Part shown: positions 1 to 5,527 of the stretch, in pieces
Layout: each line of letters starts with the position of its first letter
How positions within the stretch are numbered: the stretch's first letter is position 1
Source: an uncultured Lachnobacterium sp.
Lineage (GTDB): Bacteria; Bacillota; Clostridia; Lachnospirales; Lachnospiraceae
Assembly (NCBI GenBank): GCA_900550545.1
Contig: URSS01000058.1
Coordinates: 1-11,561, forward strand
Direction: 5' to 3'
DNA: 11,561 nt
Made by a program: the position numbers and the translations under genes
The notes under the pieces: model-generated
Seen by the model: only the letters and a program-made list of their open reading frames with translations
The model's database searches: none
Told to the model about the DNA's origin: nothing

Positions 1-2
1 AA

Positions 3-434
3 AAGGTTATTCCATCAGGTCAAGTTGATAATTACTTAAATGGTGAATGGACACAAGTTAGAAACTGCTGTTCTAAAGCGGAGGATACTGCTCCATATAT
101 TTCTTGCGGCTCTGATGCATATAAAGAGTTACGTTTGGATTATAAAGGAAATGATGGAGAAGGCTGTAATGTGAAGGAGTTGGAACAGAATGCAGATGTA
201 TATATTATAAGATTTACAAGTGATGCCAATCCATCAGATATAGGTATTCCAAACGATGGTCATCCATGTACGGGTACGGGCTTCACTGGTAGTGATGATC
301 ATTTGATACCAGAATACAAATATCCAGCTACAACACCAACAGATGGTGCTATTTATAAAATTGACGCAGATGGTAACGAAACAATGGTTGGAATGTGGGA
401 TAAAGATGCCAATAGATTTTATCCGGTTCCATAA
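3..434 (+). CDS. C-terminal part of a probable polymorphic toxin (partial, 5' end outside window)
   Basis: The reading frame is open from the first bases of the window to a TAA at 432-434, so only the last 143 residues are visible and the start lies upstream. A start at the TTG at 135 has no ribosome binding site and is not needed. The visible part is a compact Gly/Asp/Tyr-rich domain with CCSKAEDTAPYISCG, then DVYIIRF, then GTGFTGSDDHLIPEYKY and a C-terminal YKIDADGNETMVGMWD strand pair. There are no membrane segments. I recognise the general look of the variable C-terminal toxin domain of LXG/Rhs-type proteins, but cannot name the family. The DVYIIRF and FTGS...PEY pattern faintly recalls ADP-ribosyltransferase folds, which is only a guess. 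Support for a toxin role is contextual: it is followed after 16 bases by a small immunity-like gene, and LXG debris lies just downstream. Confidence 0.6.
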   Translation, partial: KVIPSGQVDNYLNGEWTQVRNCCSKAEDTAPYISCGSDAYKELRLDYKGNDGEGCNVKELEQNADVYIIRFTSDANPSDIGIPNDGHPCTGTGFTGSDDHLIPEYKYPATTPTDGAIYKIDADGNETMVGMWDKDANRFYPVP

Positions 435-450
435 TAATTAGGAGGTAAAT

Positions 451-948
451 ATGTTAGCGGAATATGAAGGTTATGTATATATATCTAATATAAAGGACGA
501 ACAAGTGACGTTATTGACCTATGATCAAAGTAAAATGATTGAGGGGTTTGAACCCAAAAGAGATTATTTTAAGAAAGTAGTTGATATAAATGATTCTTGT
601 TTGAGTGCAATATACGATATACATTTTTATGTTAAGTATAGGGATACTGTAGAAGATACAGATATATGGATGGTGGATGAAGGTCGTGCCGTTGGTATGA
701 AGGGAAATGTTGAAAATAATGAAGTCATAATTGATGTAGCACATGATGCGAAAGATGATTCTTGGATTCAATATGAAAAAGGTGCAGCGGCAAAAAAAAT
801 AAACCTTGATGATTGCGAAGAATATATTGTTGAAAAGAAATATATAAAGAGAAATGAAAGAATTGTAGATGAAATAATCGAAAAATCATCAGTAACACTC
901 AAAGTGTTTAGGAATTCAATTGTTATGAATAGGAAATCAAACTTATAA
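451..948 (+). CDS. Hypothetical protein, probable cognate immunity protein
   Basis: This 165-residue soluble protein starts at ATG 451, seven or fewer bases after a strong GGAGGT at 441-446, and begins only 16 bases after the toxin stop, so the two are almost certainly co-transcribed. It is acidic in the middle (WMVDEGRAVGMKG, NNEVIIDVAHDAKDDSW) and basic near the C-terminus. It has no signal peptide or transmembrane segment, and I do not recognise a named family. In polymorphic toxin loci, the gene directly behind the toxin tip normally encodes a small immunity protein that binds and neutralises that tip in the cytoplasm. Size, spacing and position fit that role, but this is inference from context. 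Codon use is very AT-rich, unlike the more GC-rich LXG debris that follows. Confidence 0.6.
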   Translation: MLAEYEGYVYISNIKDEQVTLLTYDQSKMIEGFEPKRDYFKKVVDINDSCLSAIYDIHFYVKYRDTVEDTDIWMVDEGRAVGMKGNVENNEVIIDVAHDAKDDSWIQYEKGAAAKKINLDDCEEYIVEKKYIKRNERIVDEIIEKSSVTLKVFRNSIVMNRKSNL

Positions 949-970
949 TGATTAGTAGTTGTGATATTAA

Positions 971-1404
971 TTTTTCATTGAAAATGCAGTATTTACAGGA
1001 AATACAGCAGAAGCCTAAAAAACTATATGGAAGATGCTCACATCACAATGCTGTCGAGTCTTAAAGTCACGGTGCAGACACTGCTAGATAACATGACTCT
1101 GTATAAAGCAGGATATTTACTATGGAAGCATTGGAGATATTGACAGCACGGCGGTAAACGGCATAAAGGATGACCTGTTTCAGGGAAACGAGGACGCATA
1201 TTATCTGACAGAAAATGCCTTTGCATTTGCGGCATCCGCAATGATTCCAATCGGACAGGCATCCACAGCGGGAAATCTGACATTCAAAAGCACAGCAACA
1301 ATAGTCGCCAAAGAAGGCAGCTCAATGGGTGCCGGACCCGGTGCGCAGAAGACAACCACAGATGTGACCGGCAATAGTAAAATAAAGTCAAAAAAGTTGT
1401 CGAC
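971..1404 (+). pseudogene. LXG-type toxin fragment, frameshifted remnant
   Basis: Translating across frames restores a continuous LXG-like helical segment. Frame one (from 971) reads FFIENAVFTGNTAEA and then hits TAA at about 1016. A second frame continues NYMEDAHITMLSSLKVT and VQTLLDNMTLYKAGY. A third frame continues from about 1111 with YYGSIGDIDSTAVNG through the AFAFAASAMIPIGQAS and IVAKEGSSMGAG segments. A one-base loss near 1016 and an extra T near 1109 explain both breaks. The piece resembles the C-terminal half of an LXG domain plus the pre-toxin linker of Firmicutes type VII-exported toxins, with no export N-terminus and no toxin tip. There is no promoter or ribosome binding site, so it is a dead fragment. 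It is visibly more GC-rich than the AT-rich genes before it. The exact left edge and the junction with the ParB-like segment are estimates. Confidence 0.65.
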
Positions 1405-1683
1405 AACTGACTCTATAAACGATATATACGGAGTTCTTAATTTATTGATCGTCCGGCCGAGGAAAGAAGGTTACTATGAAACCATTTCAGGCCACAGAAG
1501 GAAATATGCAGCGGAGCGACTGGGGTATAAGAAAATTCCTGTCATTATCCGCATGATGCAGGATGATGAAGCTGTAGTAACTATGGTGGATTCTAATTTA
1601 CAGAGAGAGTAGATTACACCAAGTGAAAAAGCATATGCCTACAAGATGAAATATGATGCCATTAAAAAGAAAGCAGGCAGAAA
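1405..1683 (+). pseudogene. ParB-like nuclease-domain fragment, truncated and with a nonsense codon
   Basis: The segment reads YGVLNLLIVRPRKEGYYE, then ISGHRRKYAAERLGYKKIP, VIIRMMQDDEAV and MVDSNLQRE, followed by TAG at 1610-1612 and then in the same frame ITPSEKAYAYKMKYDAIKKK. These are the hallmarks of ParB/Spo0J N-terminal domains: the GVL-x-PLIVRP strand, the GHRR box (ISGHRR), the AA-x-x-LG helix and the PSEKA-x-AYKMK helix. Intact relatives have an uninterrupted residue where the TAG lies, and GAG to TAG is a plausible single change. The N-terminal start of ParB and the helix-turn-helix and C-terminal domains are missing. Upstream it runs in frame into LXG sequence, and downstream homology stops shortly before the mobile element. 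An ATG-initiated frame begins at 1241 but lacks a ribosome binding site, so I call this a non-functional remnant of a partition-like gene from a plasmid or conjugative element. Confidence 0.75.
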
Positions 1684-1743
1684 GAATAGGTATGTGTTAT
1701 ACTGTGTAAAAAGATATGTACAAATTCCTGTTGAACAAAATCG

Positions 1744-1784
1744 CTGCGCGATGGCCTGCCAAGGCTGTGGCGCAGTTTTCTTTT
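1744..1784 (+). terminator. Hairpin plus T-rich tract at left end of the mobile element
   Basis: Arms CTGCGC (1744-1749) and GCGCAG (1770-1775) pair, with a small inner GCC/GGC stem. The TTTTCTTTTT tract follows directly. It can act as an intrinsic terminator for readthrough from the left, and it is also the subterminal hairpin of the element's left end. Confidence 0.55.
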
Positions 1785-1899
1785 TCTCAATAATAAAATA
1801 GGCAATGGAAATTCTTACCAGTATTTGATATTGTAAAGTTACCACACCAAACAATTCAATACAGAAAGACACCACTGCCTATGAAAAGAATACCATTTG

Positions 1900-1920
1900 A
1901 CCGCTTTTCTGACAAGCGGT
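1900..1920 (+). terminator. Small hairpin followed by TTTATT
   Basis: ACCGCTT (1900-1906) and AAGCGGT (1914-1920) form a perfect 7-bp stem with a 7-base loop, followed by TTTATTATG. It may be a weak terminator or part of the recombinase leader. A TTGACC at 1897-1902 overlaps its left arm and could be a -35 element, with a TATTAT-like -10 further on at a long spacing. Confidence 0.35.
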
Positions 1921-1937
1921 TTTATTATGCTAATGCA

Positions 1938-1985
1938 CCTCCATGTAAGCAGGGTTTTTCATTAACTACTGATTTTACATGGAGG
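1938..1985 (+). promoter_or_regulatory. Shine-Dalgarno-sequestering stem in the recombinase leader
   Basis: CCTCCATGTAA (1938-1948) is the exact reverse complement of TTACATGGAGG (1975-1985), with a 26-base loop. The right arm contains the GGAGG that serves the recombinase start at 1994. Folding of the leader should therefore hide the ribosome binding site. The stem is seen directly; the regulatory role is inference. Confidence 0.6.
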
Positions 1986-1993
1986 ATTTTATT

Positions 1994-2836
1994 ATGTACG
2001 AAGAAATTTTTAATCAGATTCGATCTGCTGCGAATAAACGGAATCTCAAGGATTCCACGATTCATGCATACTGTACCAGTGTTGCTCATTTTTTGAACCA
2101 CACAGCCAAGGATATAGATGCATTAACAACTGACGATGTTGATATATTCCTAACTGAAAAGAAACTTTCCGGGATTTCTCCGGAAACATACAATCACTAC
2201 CATTCAGGAATCCGCTTCTTTTACAAGAAAGTATTGAAGATGAATTGGGACGATGATGACATACCTCGTATGAAAAGGGACAGAAAGTTACCGACAGTGC
2301 TTACAAAAGCAGAAATATCGGCTATTCTTGATGCTACTCCAAATCTGAAGCACAAAGCTATGATTGCTACTATGTATTCAGGCGGACTTCGTGTTTCAGA
2401 AGTCACACATCTTCATTATGATGATATTTCACGCACGAACAAAACCATACACATCCGTGATGGGAAAAGTCGCTCTGATCGTTATACTTTGCTTGCAGAC
2501 CGGACGCTCGAAATATTGACAGAATACTGGTTTCAATGTGGCAGACCAAGAGGGATTCTGTTCCCAAGTTCATGGACAGGGGATTATCTTACAAAAGATA
2601 GTGTCATTCAGTTTTTTCGTGAAAGTGCCAAAAGAGCAGGCATTCAGAAACACGTCTCCACGCATTGTTTACGTCACAGCTTTGCAAGTCATCTGTTTGA
2701 ATCCGGCTGTGATGTAAAATATATTCAAGCGCTTCTGGGACATCGTGATCCAAAATCAACAGAGGTTTATCTGCATGTAAGCAATAAAACTCTGCTTGGA
2801 ATTAGGAGCCCATTTGATGAGATGGGCGGTGAGTAA
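1994..2836 (+). CDS. Tyrosine recombinase/integrase of the IS91-like element
   Basis: The protein has 280 residues, typical for XerC/D-like recombinases. The start at ATG 1994 is chosen because GGAGG at 1981-1985 lies 8 bases before it; the in-frame ATG at 1979 overlaps that site. Residues 1-95 form the helical DNA-binding N-terminal domain (STIHAYCTSVAHFLNH, PETYNHYHSGIRFFYKK). The catalytic domain holds all expected residues: Arg in GGLRVSE (about 133), Lys in DGKSRSDRY, His-x-x-Arg in THCLRHSFASH, His in LLGHRDPKS (about 250) and the nucleophile Tyr in STEVYLHV (about 259). It should cut and rejoin DNA through a covalent phosphotyrosine. The next gene, the transposase, starts 2 bases after its stop, so translation is probably coupled. 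It belongs to the element and is not an integron integrase as far as I can see. Its expression is probably limited by the leader stem. Confidence 0.9.
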   Translation: MYEEIFNQIRSAANKRNLKDSTIHAYCTSVAHFLNHTAKDIDALTTDDVDIFLTEKKLSGISPETYNHYHSGIRFFYKKVLKMNWDDDDIPRMKRDRKLPTVLTKAEISAILDATPNLKHKAMIATMYSGGLRVSEVTHLHYDDISRTNKTIHIRDGKSRSDRYTLLADRTLEILTEYWFQCGRPRGILFPSSWTGDYLTKDSVIQFFRESAKRAGIQKHVSTHCLRHSFASHLFESGCDVKYIQALLGHRDPKSTEVYLHVSNKTLLGIRSPFDEMGGE

Positions 2837-2838
2837 TT

Positions 2839-4014
2839 ATGGAGAAATCATATACGATACAAGATGTATTTGAACGGTTTTATCCTTCTTATGAAAAGAG
2901 GAATAGCCCTCCTGCTCATCATAGAAAAACAGCTTATCATATCATGAACTGTAAAACAGGCGCTTTTGGTGTAAACATCAGTGTTTGTGAGGACTGCGGA
3001 TGTATCAGCATTCATAATAACTCCTGCAGAAGCAGATGCTGTCCCATGTGCCAGGAGTTTCCGAAAGAGAAATGGATTGATGCACAAAAAGAGAACGTAC
3101 TTGATGCACCCTATTATCATGTAGTATTCACAGTTCCTGAGGAATTGAATTCCATCATTTACAGCAACCAGAAGCTGTTGTATGATGCACTGTATCATGC
3201 TGCCTCAGCAACCTTGAATGAATTGGCAAAAGACGCAAAGTATCTAGGAGCTGATATAGGGTATATCTGTATTCTTCATACCTGGGGTTCTGCAATGAAT
3301 TATCATCCGCATATTCATACCATTGTTCTTGGAGGTGGACTTGATGATGAAAACAACTGGAAAGATACAGGTGGAAAATTTTTTCTCCCATATGGTGTTA
3401 TCTCAAAAGTGTTTCGTGGAAAATATATGGATGAGTTAAAAAGCCTGTGGAATGATTCTAAGCTTAAATTTCATGGTACAGCAGAGAAATATCAGAACAG
3501 CTATCGTTTTAAAGAACTTCTTGATAAGTGTTATGAAAAGAACTGGGTCACTTACTGTAAAGAAACTTTCAATGGTGCACAGTCGGTTATCAATTATCTT
3601 GGAAAATATACCCACAGGATAGCAATCAGTAATCATCGAATCAAATCCATGACAGATACAACAGTTACATATGTAGTAAAAGACTATAAAAACGAAGGCT
3701 GCTGGAAAGAGAAAACAATTTCAGGAGAAGAATTCATCCGTCGATTTATGATGCATGTTCCTCCCAAACGATTTGTCAGAATCCGGCACTATGGTCTGCT
3801 ATCATGTAGAAACAAGAGAAAAAAGATAACTTACTGCAGAAACCTGCTTGGATGTAAGAAATACATTTCTACATTAAAAAATCTAAATGCAGTAGAAATG
3901 ATAAAGGTTTTGTATAACATCGATGTATGCAAATGTTCTTCTTGTGGAGGGAATATGGTATCACCCTGCAAAGATAAATACAGTTCTTCTTTTCGTGCAC
4001 ATATGAGATGTTAA
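2839..4014 (+). CDS. IS91-family transposase (HUH/Y2 type)
   Basis: This 391-residue protein has the full IS91 architecture. An N-terminal zinc-binding region (about 50-71) carries CEDCGC and CRSRCCPMC cysteine clusters. The HUH metal-binding motif is HPHIH at 156-160 within NYHPHIHTIV. The catalytic tyrosine region INYLGKYTHRIAISNHR holds Tyr253 and Tyr257 spaced as in Y2 enzymes. It nicks one strand at the element's origin end and forms a covalent tyrosine-DNA link, then drives rolling-circle-like transfer. A second zinc ribbon-like CKCSSCGG occurs near residue 365. Length and C-terminus look complete, with no frameshift, so the enzyme may be active. It starts two bases after the recombinase stop; the upstream GGCGGTGAG (2825-2833) gives a weak ribosome binding site, which suggests coupled translation. 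The downstream origin end is expected within about 170 bases of the stop. Confidence 0.92.
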   Translation: MEKSYTIQDVFERFYPSYEKRNSPPAHHRKTAYHIMNCKTGAFGVNISVCEDCGCISIHNNSCRSRCCPMCQEFPKEKWIDAQKENVLDAPYYHVVFTVPEELNSIIYSNQKLLYDALYHAASATLNELAKDAKYLGADIGYICILHTWGSAMNYHPHIHTIVLGGGLDDENNWKDTGGKFFLPYGVISKVFRGKYMDELKSLWNDSKLKFHGTAEKYQNSYRFKELLDKCYEKNWVTYCKETFNGAQSVINYLGKYTHRIAISNHRIKSMTDTTVTYVVKDYKNEGCWKEKTISGEEFIRRFMMHVPPKRFVRIRHYGLLSCRNKRKKITYCRNLLGCKKYISTLKNLNAVEMIKVLYNIDVCKCSSCGGNMVSPCKDKYSSSFRAHMRC

Positions 4015-4065
4015 GATCTACAATTGCATAGAATAAATGACTTCCGCATAGGAGGTTTGTTTGTC

Positions 4066-4158
4066 ATGCCTGAAATTGATTTCTTGAATAAAAAAACTTT
4101 TACCAAAACATCCGGTATGATAAACTTAAGGAAAAGAGCAACGATTGAATCCCCATAG
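4066..4158 (+). CDS. Possible 30-residue peptide at the end of the mobile element
   Basis: An ATG at 4066 follows GGAGGT (4051-4056) at a good spacing of 9 bases and opens a frame of 30 codons, MPEIDFLNKKTFTKTSGM and onward, ending with TAG at 4156-4158. The stop falls inside the right-end hairpin. The peptide is basic and has no recognisable domain. The strong ribosome binding site is the only positive evidence. It could be a real small protein, an exposed ribosome binding site placed to drive a gene downstream of the insertion, or chance. Confidence 0.3.
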   Translation: MPEIDFLNKKTFTKTSGMINLRKRATIESP

Positions 4159-4187
4159 CTATCGGCTAAAGGGACGCGACTTTGTTC
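4152..4187 (+). other. Candidate transposition origin (oriIS) end: hairpin, spacer, GTTC
   Basis: CCC plus TAGC (4152-4159) pairs with GCTA plus GGG (4165-4173), with one A opposite two A residues. Ten bases after the hairpin comes GTTC (4184-4187), the tetranucleotide known to flank the origin end of IS91-type elements. Position 140-170 bases after the transposase stop fits. The assignment is inference. Confidence 0.5.
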
Positions 4188-4209
4188 ACCAAGGTAAAAT
4201 CGAAATTGA

Positions 4210-4262
4210 TGTAAACGAAAGGGCAGTTTTTATCAGAACTCAAGGCTGCTTTTTCGTTTACA
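4210..4262. repeat. Long 17-bp hairpin just outside the mobile element
   Basis: TGTAAACGAAAGGGCAG (4210-4226) pairs along its full length with CTGCTTTTTCGTTTACA (4246-4262), including two G-T wobbles, around a 19-base loop. Outer AATCG (4199-4203) and CGATT (4270-4274) can extend it. On the + strand a T run ends the inner stem, and on the - strand an A/T-rich tail follows. It could be a bidirectional terminator, a recombination site or a small structured RNA. The role is unknown. Confidence 0.55.
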
Positions 4263-4335
4263 CCAACTCCGATTGTTTCCTTAACAGTTTGTAGAGATGA
4301 TAGAATAATTATTTTGGAATAAAAAGGTATGAATC

Positions 4336-4385
4336 ACCATAGAAGTAATACAATTATGGTCAAAAGGATAAATTATTGATATAAT
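4336..4385 (+). promoter_or_regulatory. Promoter of the DUF4160/DUF2442 operon with overlapping inverted repeat
   Basis: The -35 TGGTCA (4357-4362) and a perfect -10 TATAAT (4380-4385) are 17 bases apart. An inverted repeat ACCATA (4336-4341) / TATGGT (4355-4360) overlaps the -35 box and is a candidate operator for autoregulation. The ribosome binding site GAAGGTG at 4421-4427 follows downstream. Confidence 0.55.
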
Positions 4386-4432
4386 ATAGGTAGTCATAAA
4401 GATTTAAGAGTGAAAAGAAAGAAGGTGTATCT

Positions 4433-4693
4433 ATGCCAGAAATTTCGTTGTTTTATGGAATAAGGGTTACAATGTATTATGAAGATCACAATCCCCCACA
4501 TTTTCATGCAGAATATAATGGAAATAAAGCGATTGTAGATATTATCGAAGCAAGAGTAATAAAAGGGGCTTTACCATCCAGGCAGTTAAAATTGATATTA
4601 GCATGGTGTGTGATACATCAGGATGAACTGATGCAAAACTGGGAGTTGTCCAAAGATGGACTTCCGCTTAATAGAATTAATCCATTAGTGTAG
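4433..4693 (+). CDS. DUF4160 domain protein
   Basis: The 86-residue protein begins at ATG 4433 after GAAGGTG. It carries the DUF4160 signature: PEISLFYGIRVTMYYEDHNP, then PPHFHAEYNGNKAIVDI, and the C-terminal LILAWCVIHQDELMQNWEL with a closing LPLNRINPL. The HNPPHFHAEY stretch is the most typical part. Biochemical function is unproven. These proteins are commonly found next to DUF2442 genes, and the pair has been regarded as toxin-antitoxin-like because of its small size, tight linkage and scattered distribution; which partner would be toxic is unknown to me. The partner here starts 9 bases after the stop with its own AGGAGG. The gene sits directly after an insertion sequence and has its own promoter, so it does not depend on the element. 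It is full length for the family. Confidence 0.85.
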   Translation: MPEISLFYGIRVTMYYEDHNPPHFHAEYNGNKAIVDIIEARVIKGALPSRQLKLILAWCVIHQDELMQNWELSKDGLPLNRINPLV

Positions 4694-4702
4694 GAGGCAG
4701 AT

Positions 4703-4978
4703 ATGTTTTATGATATTGTGCAGGTAATTCCTAATGAAGACTATACCGTATATGTATATTTTGAAGATGGAAAGATTGTATGCTATGATGCTAAAACGTT
4801 ATTGAAAAAGAAAGTTTTTGAACCATTGAAAGATATTAAATTTTTTATGAATGCGTGCACCATTTTGAATGGGACATTGGCATGGGATGTTACTGGAACC
4901 AGAGATTGTAGTAAGTGTCTGGATATAGATCCGGATATGTTGTATGGATTGGAAAATGTAAGTGAAAAGATTGCATAA
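4703..4978 (+). CDS. DUF2442 domain protein
   Basis: This 91-residue protein starts at ATG 4703 after AGGAGG (4692-4697), spaced 9 bases from the DUF4160 stop. It shows the DUF2442 pattern: an N-terminal VIPNEDYTVYVYFEDGKIV beta pair, the LLKKKVFEPLKDIKFFM segment, and the conserved LAWDVTGTRDCSKCLDIDPD followed by LYGLENVSE. DUF2442 proteins are small, act in the cytoplasm and are often encoded beside DUF4160 genes. The toxin-antitoxin reading rests on that association, not on a known activity. Two cysteines in RDCSKCLD may be incidental. A terminator-like hairpin begins five bases after the stop, so the operon is just these two genes. Confidence 0.85.
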   Translation: MFYDIVQVIPNEDYTVYVYFEDGKIVCYDAKTLLKKKVFEPLKDIKFFMNACTILNGTLAWDVTGTRDCSKCLDIDPDMLYGLENVSEKIA

Positions 4979-4982
4979 GGAG

Positions 4983-5010
4983 TTGCCGTCATTCAATGGC
5001 GGCAATTATT
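4983..5010 (+). terminator. Terminator-like hairpin after the DUF4160/DUF2442 pair
   Basis: TTGCCGTCAT (4983-4992) pairs with ATGGCGGCAA (4996-5005), ten pairs with one T-G wobble and a 3-base loop, then TTATTGT. The T tract is short, so termination may be incomplete. Confidence 0.6.
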
Positions 5011-5060
5011 GTATAGATAAAAACAATATAACAAATCGGAAGTTAACGAAGGAGAAAAGA

Positions 5061-5351
5061 GTGAAAAAGAAACATCAGTTTGTGTTAATTTTAGGCATTA
5101 TTAATGTGATATTACCTGTAATTCCTGTTCTTTCGCATAGGGGATGGTTTGGGATGGTGGAAAATGGCTGGAAGTTTATTTGGGTTGCAGCTATAATGAT
5201 TTTATTACCATTTGTTTCATCATTGGCGGGAATTATTATTGGAAGCATACAATTAAAGAAGGCATCTACAAAGCCTGTAAAGATGGGGCTGCTGCTTTCG
5301 TGCACGGGGTTAGTGATGCATTTACTCTTTCGATTTGTTTTTAAGCTTTAG
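5061..5351 (+). CDS. Small membrane protein, unknown function
   Basis: The GTG at 5061 is preferred because AAGGAG (5050-5055) lies 5 bases upstream; the same frame opens at 4962 inside the previous gene's tail, but that start has no ribosome binding site. The resulting 96-residue protein begins KKKHQF and has three hydrophobic segments: VLILGIINVILPVIPVL, then FIWVAAIMILLPFVSSLAG with IIIGSI, then MGLLLSCTGLVMHLLF. A short polar loop RGWFGMVENGWK separates the first two. The charged N-terminus and KKASTKPVK loop suggest an inside-positive topology. I do not recognise a family beyond generic small integral membrane proteins of Clostridia. It follows the DUF2442 terminator and lies before an independent promoter, so it is either expressed by readthrough or from a promoter I could not identify. 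Confidence 0.65.
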   Translation: MKKKHQFVLILGIINVILPVIPVLSHRGWFGMVENGWKFIWVAAIMILLPFVSSLAGIIIGSIQLKKASTKPVKMGLLLSCTGLVMHLLFRFVFKL

Positions 5352-5440
5352 AAAGATTTTCAGCATTTTTGAACAGAAAAAATTTATTTACCATAACTAC
5401 AGAACTTTTTGAATGTAAGCACAAAACCGTTGCGATAAAT

Positions 5441-5503
5441 ATTGAAGAAATGCACATAATATGCAATGTGCAAATTGAAGAAACGTATATTATGTGATAT
5501 AAC
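5441..5503 (+). promoter_or_regulatory. Promoter and operator-like repeats upstream of the AAA ATPase
   Basis: A -35 TTGAAG (5475-5480) and -10 TATAAC (5498-5503) are 17 bases apart. ATTGAAGAAA occurs twice (5441-5450 and 5474-5483). CACATAATAT (5453-5462) is perfectly inverted as ATATTATGTG (5487-5496), inside the spacer. A second, competing stem is TGCACAT (5451-5457) with ATGTGCA (5466-5472). This density of repeats suggests control by a dimeric repressor; no binding protein is identified. Confidence 0.5.
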
Positions 5504-5527
5504 ATATTTATAATGGTGGAGGTAGTT

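Larger units (their letters stand above)
1730..4190 (+). mobile_element. IS91-like element with accessory tyrosine recombinase (ends approximate)
   Basis: A recombinase gene and a HUH/Y2 transposase gene lie two bases apart. The left flank GTTGAACAAAATCGC (1730-1744) matches the reverse complement of the right flank GCGACTTTGTTCACC (4176-4190) at 13 of 15 positions. Each copy sits directly outside a hairpin: left 1744-1775, right 4152-4173. IS91-family elements move by rolling-circle-like transposition and are known to insert with their origin end next to GTTC or CTTG. A GTTC occurs at 4184-4187 just after the right hairpin, so the origin end may stop at 4183. Some IS91-family members are known to carry an upstream phage-integrase-like gene, as here. 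No target duplication is expected for this family, so the exact borders cannot be proven from one copy. It has inserted beside the ParB-like remnant. Confidence 0.65.

Noticed and set aside
1881..2096. Frame of 71 codons beginning ATG 1881
   Set aside because: There is no ribosome binding site, it overlaps the recombinase start, and it contains the leader hairpins.
1994..2836. Element recombinase as an integron integrase driving the array
   Set aside because: It is coupled to the IS91 transposase and bounded by the element's ends, and I see no integron-specific extra patch; the array lies more than 4 kb away.
2848..3198. Long open frames on the - strand, here and at 511-771, 5341-5628 and 10163-10495
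   Set aside because: They mirror well-supported + strand genes, lack ribosome binding sites, and give protein sequences without recognisable domains.
4130..4294. A 54-codon open frame across the mobile element's right end and the long hairpin
   Set aside because: It has no good start codon or ribosome binding site and spans the predicted border; its apparent protein-like look may come from the inverted repeat.
5509..5514. Perfect TATAAT before the ATPase gene
   Set aside because: It lies directly against the ribosome binding site, so a transcript started from it would lose GGAGG; the TTGAAG/TATAAC promoter upstream is preferred.
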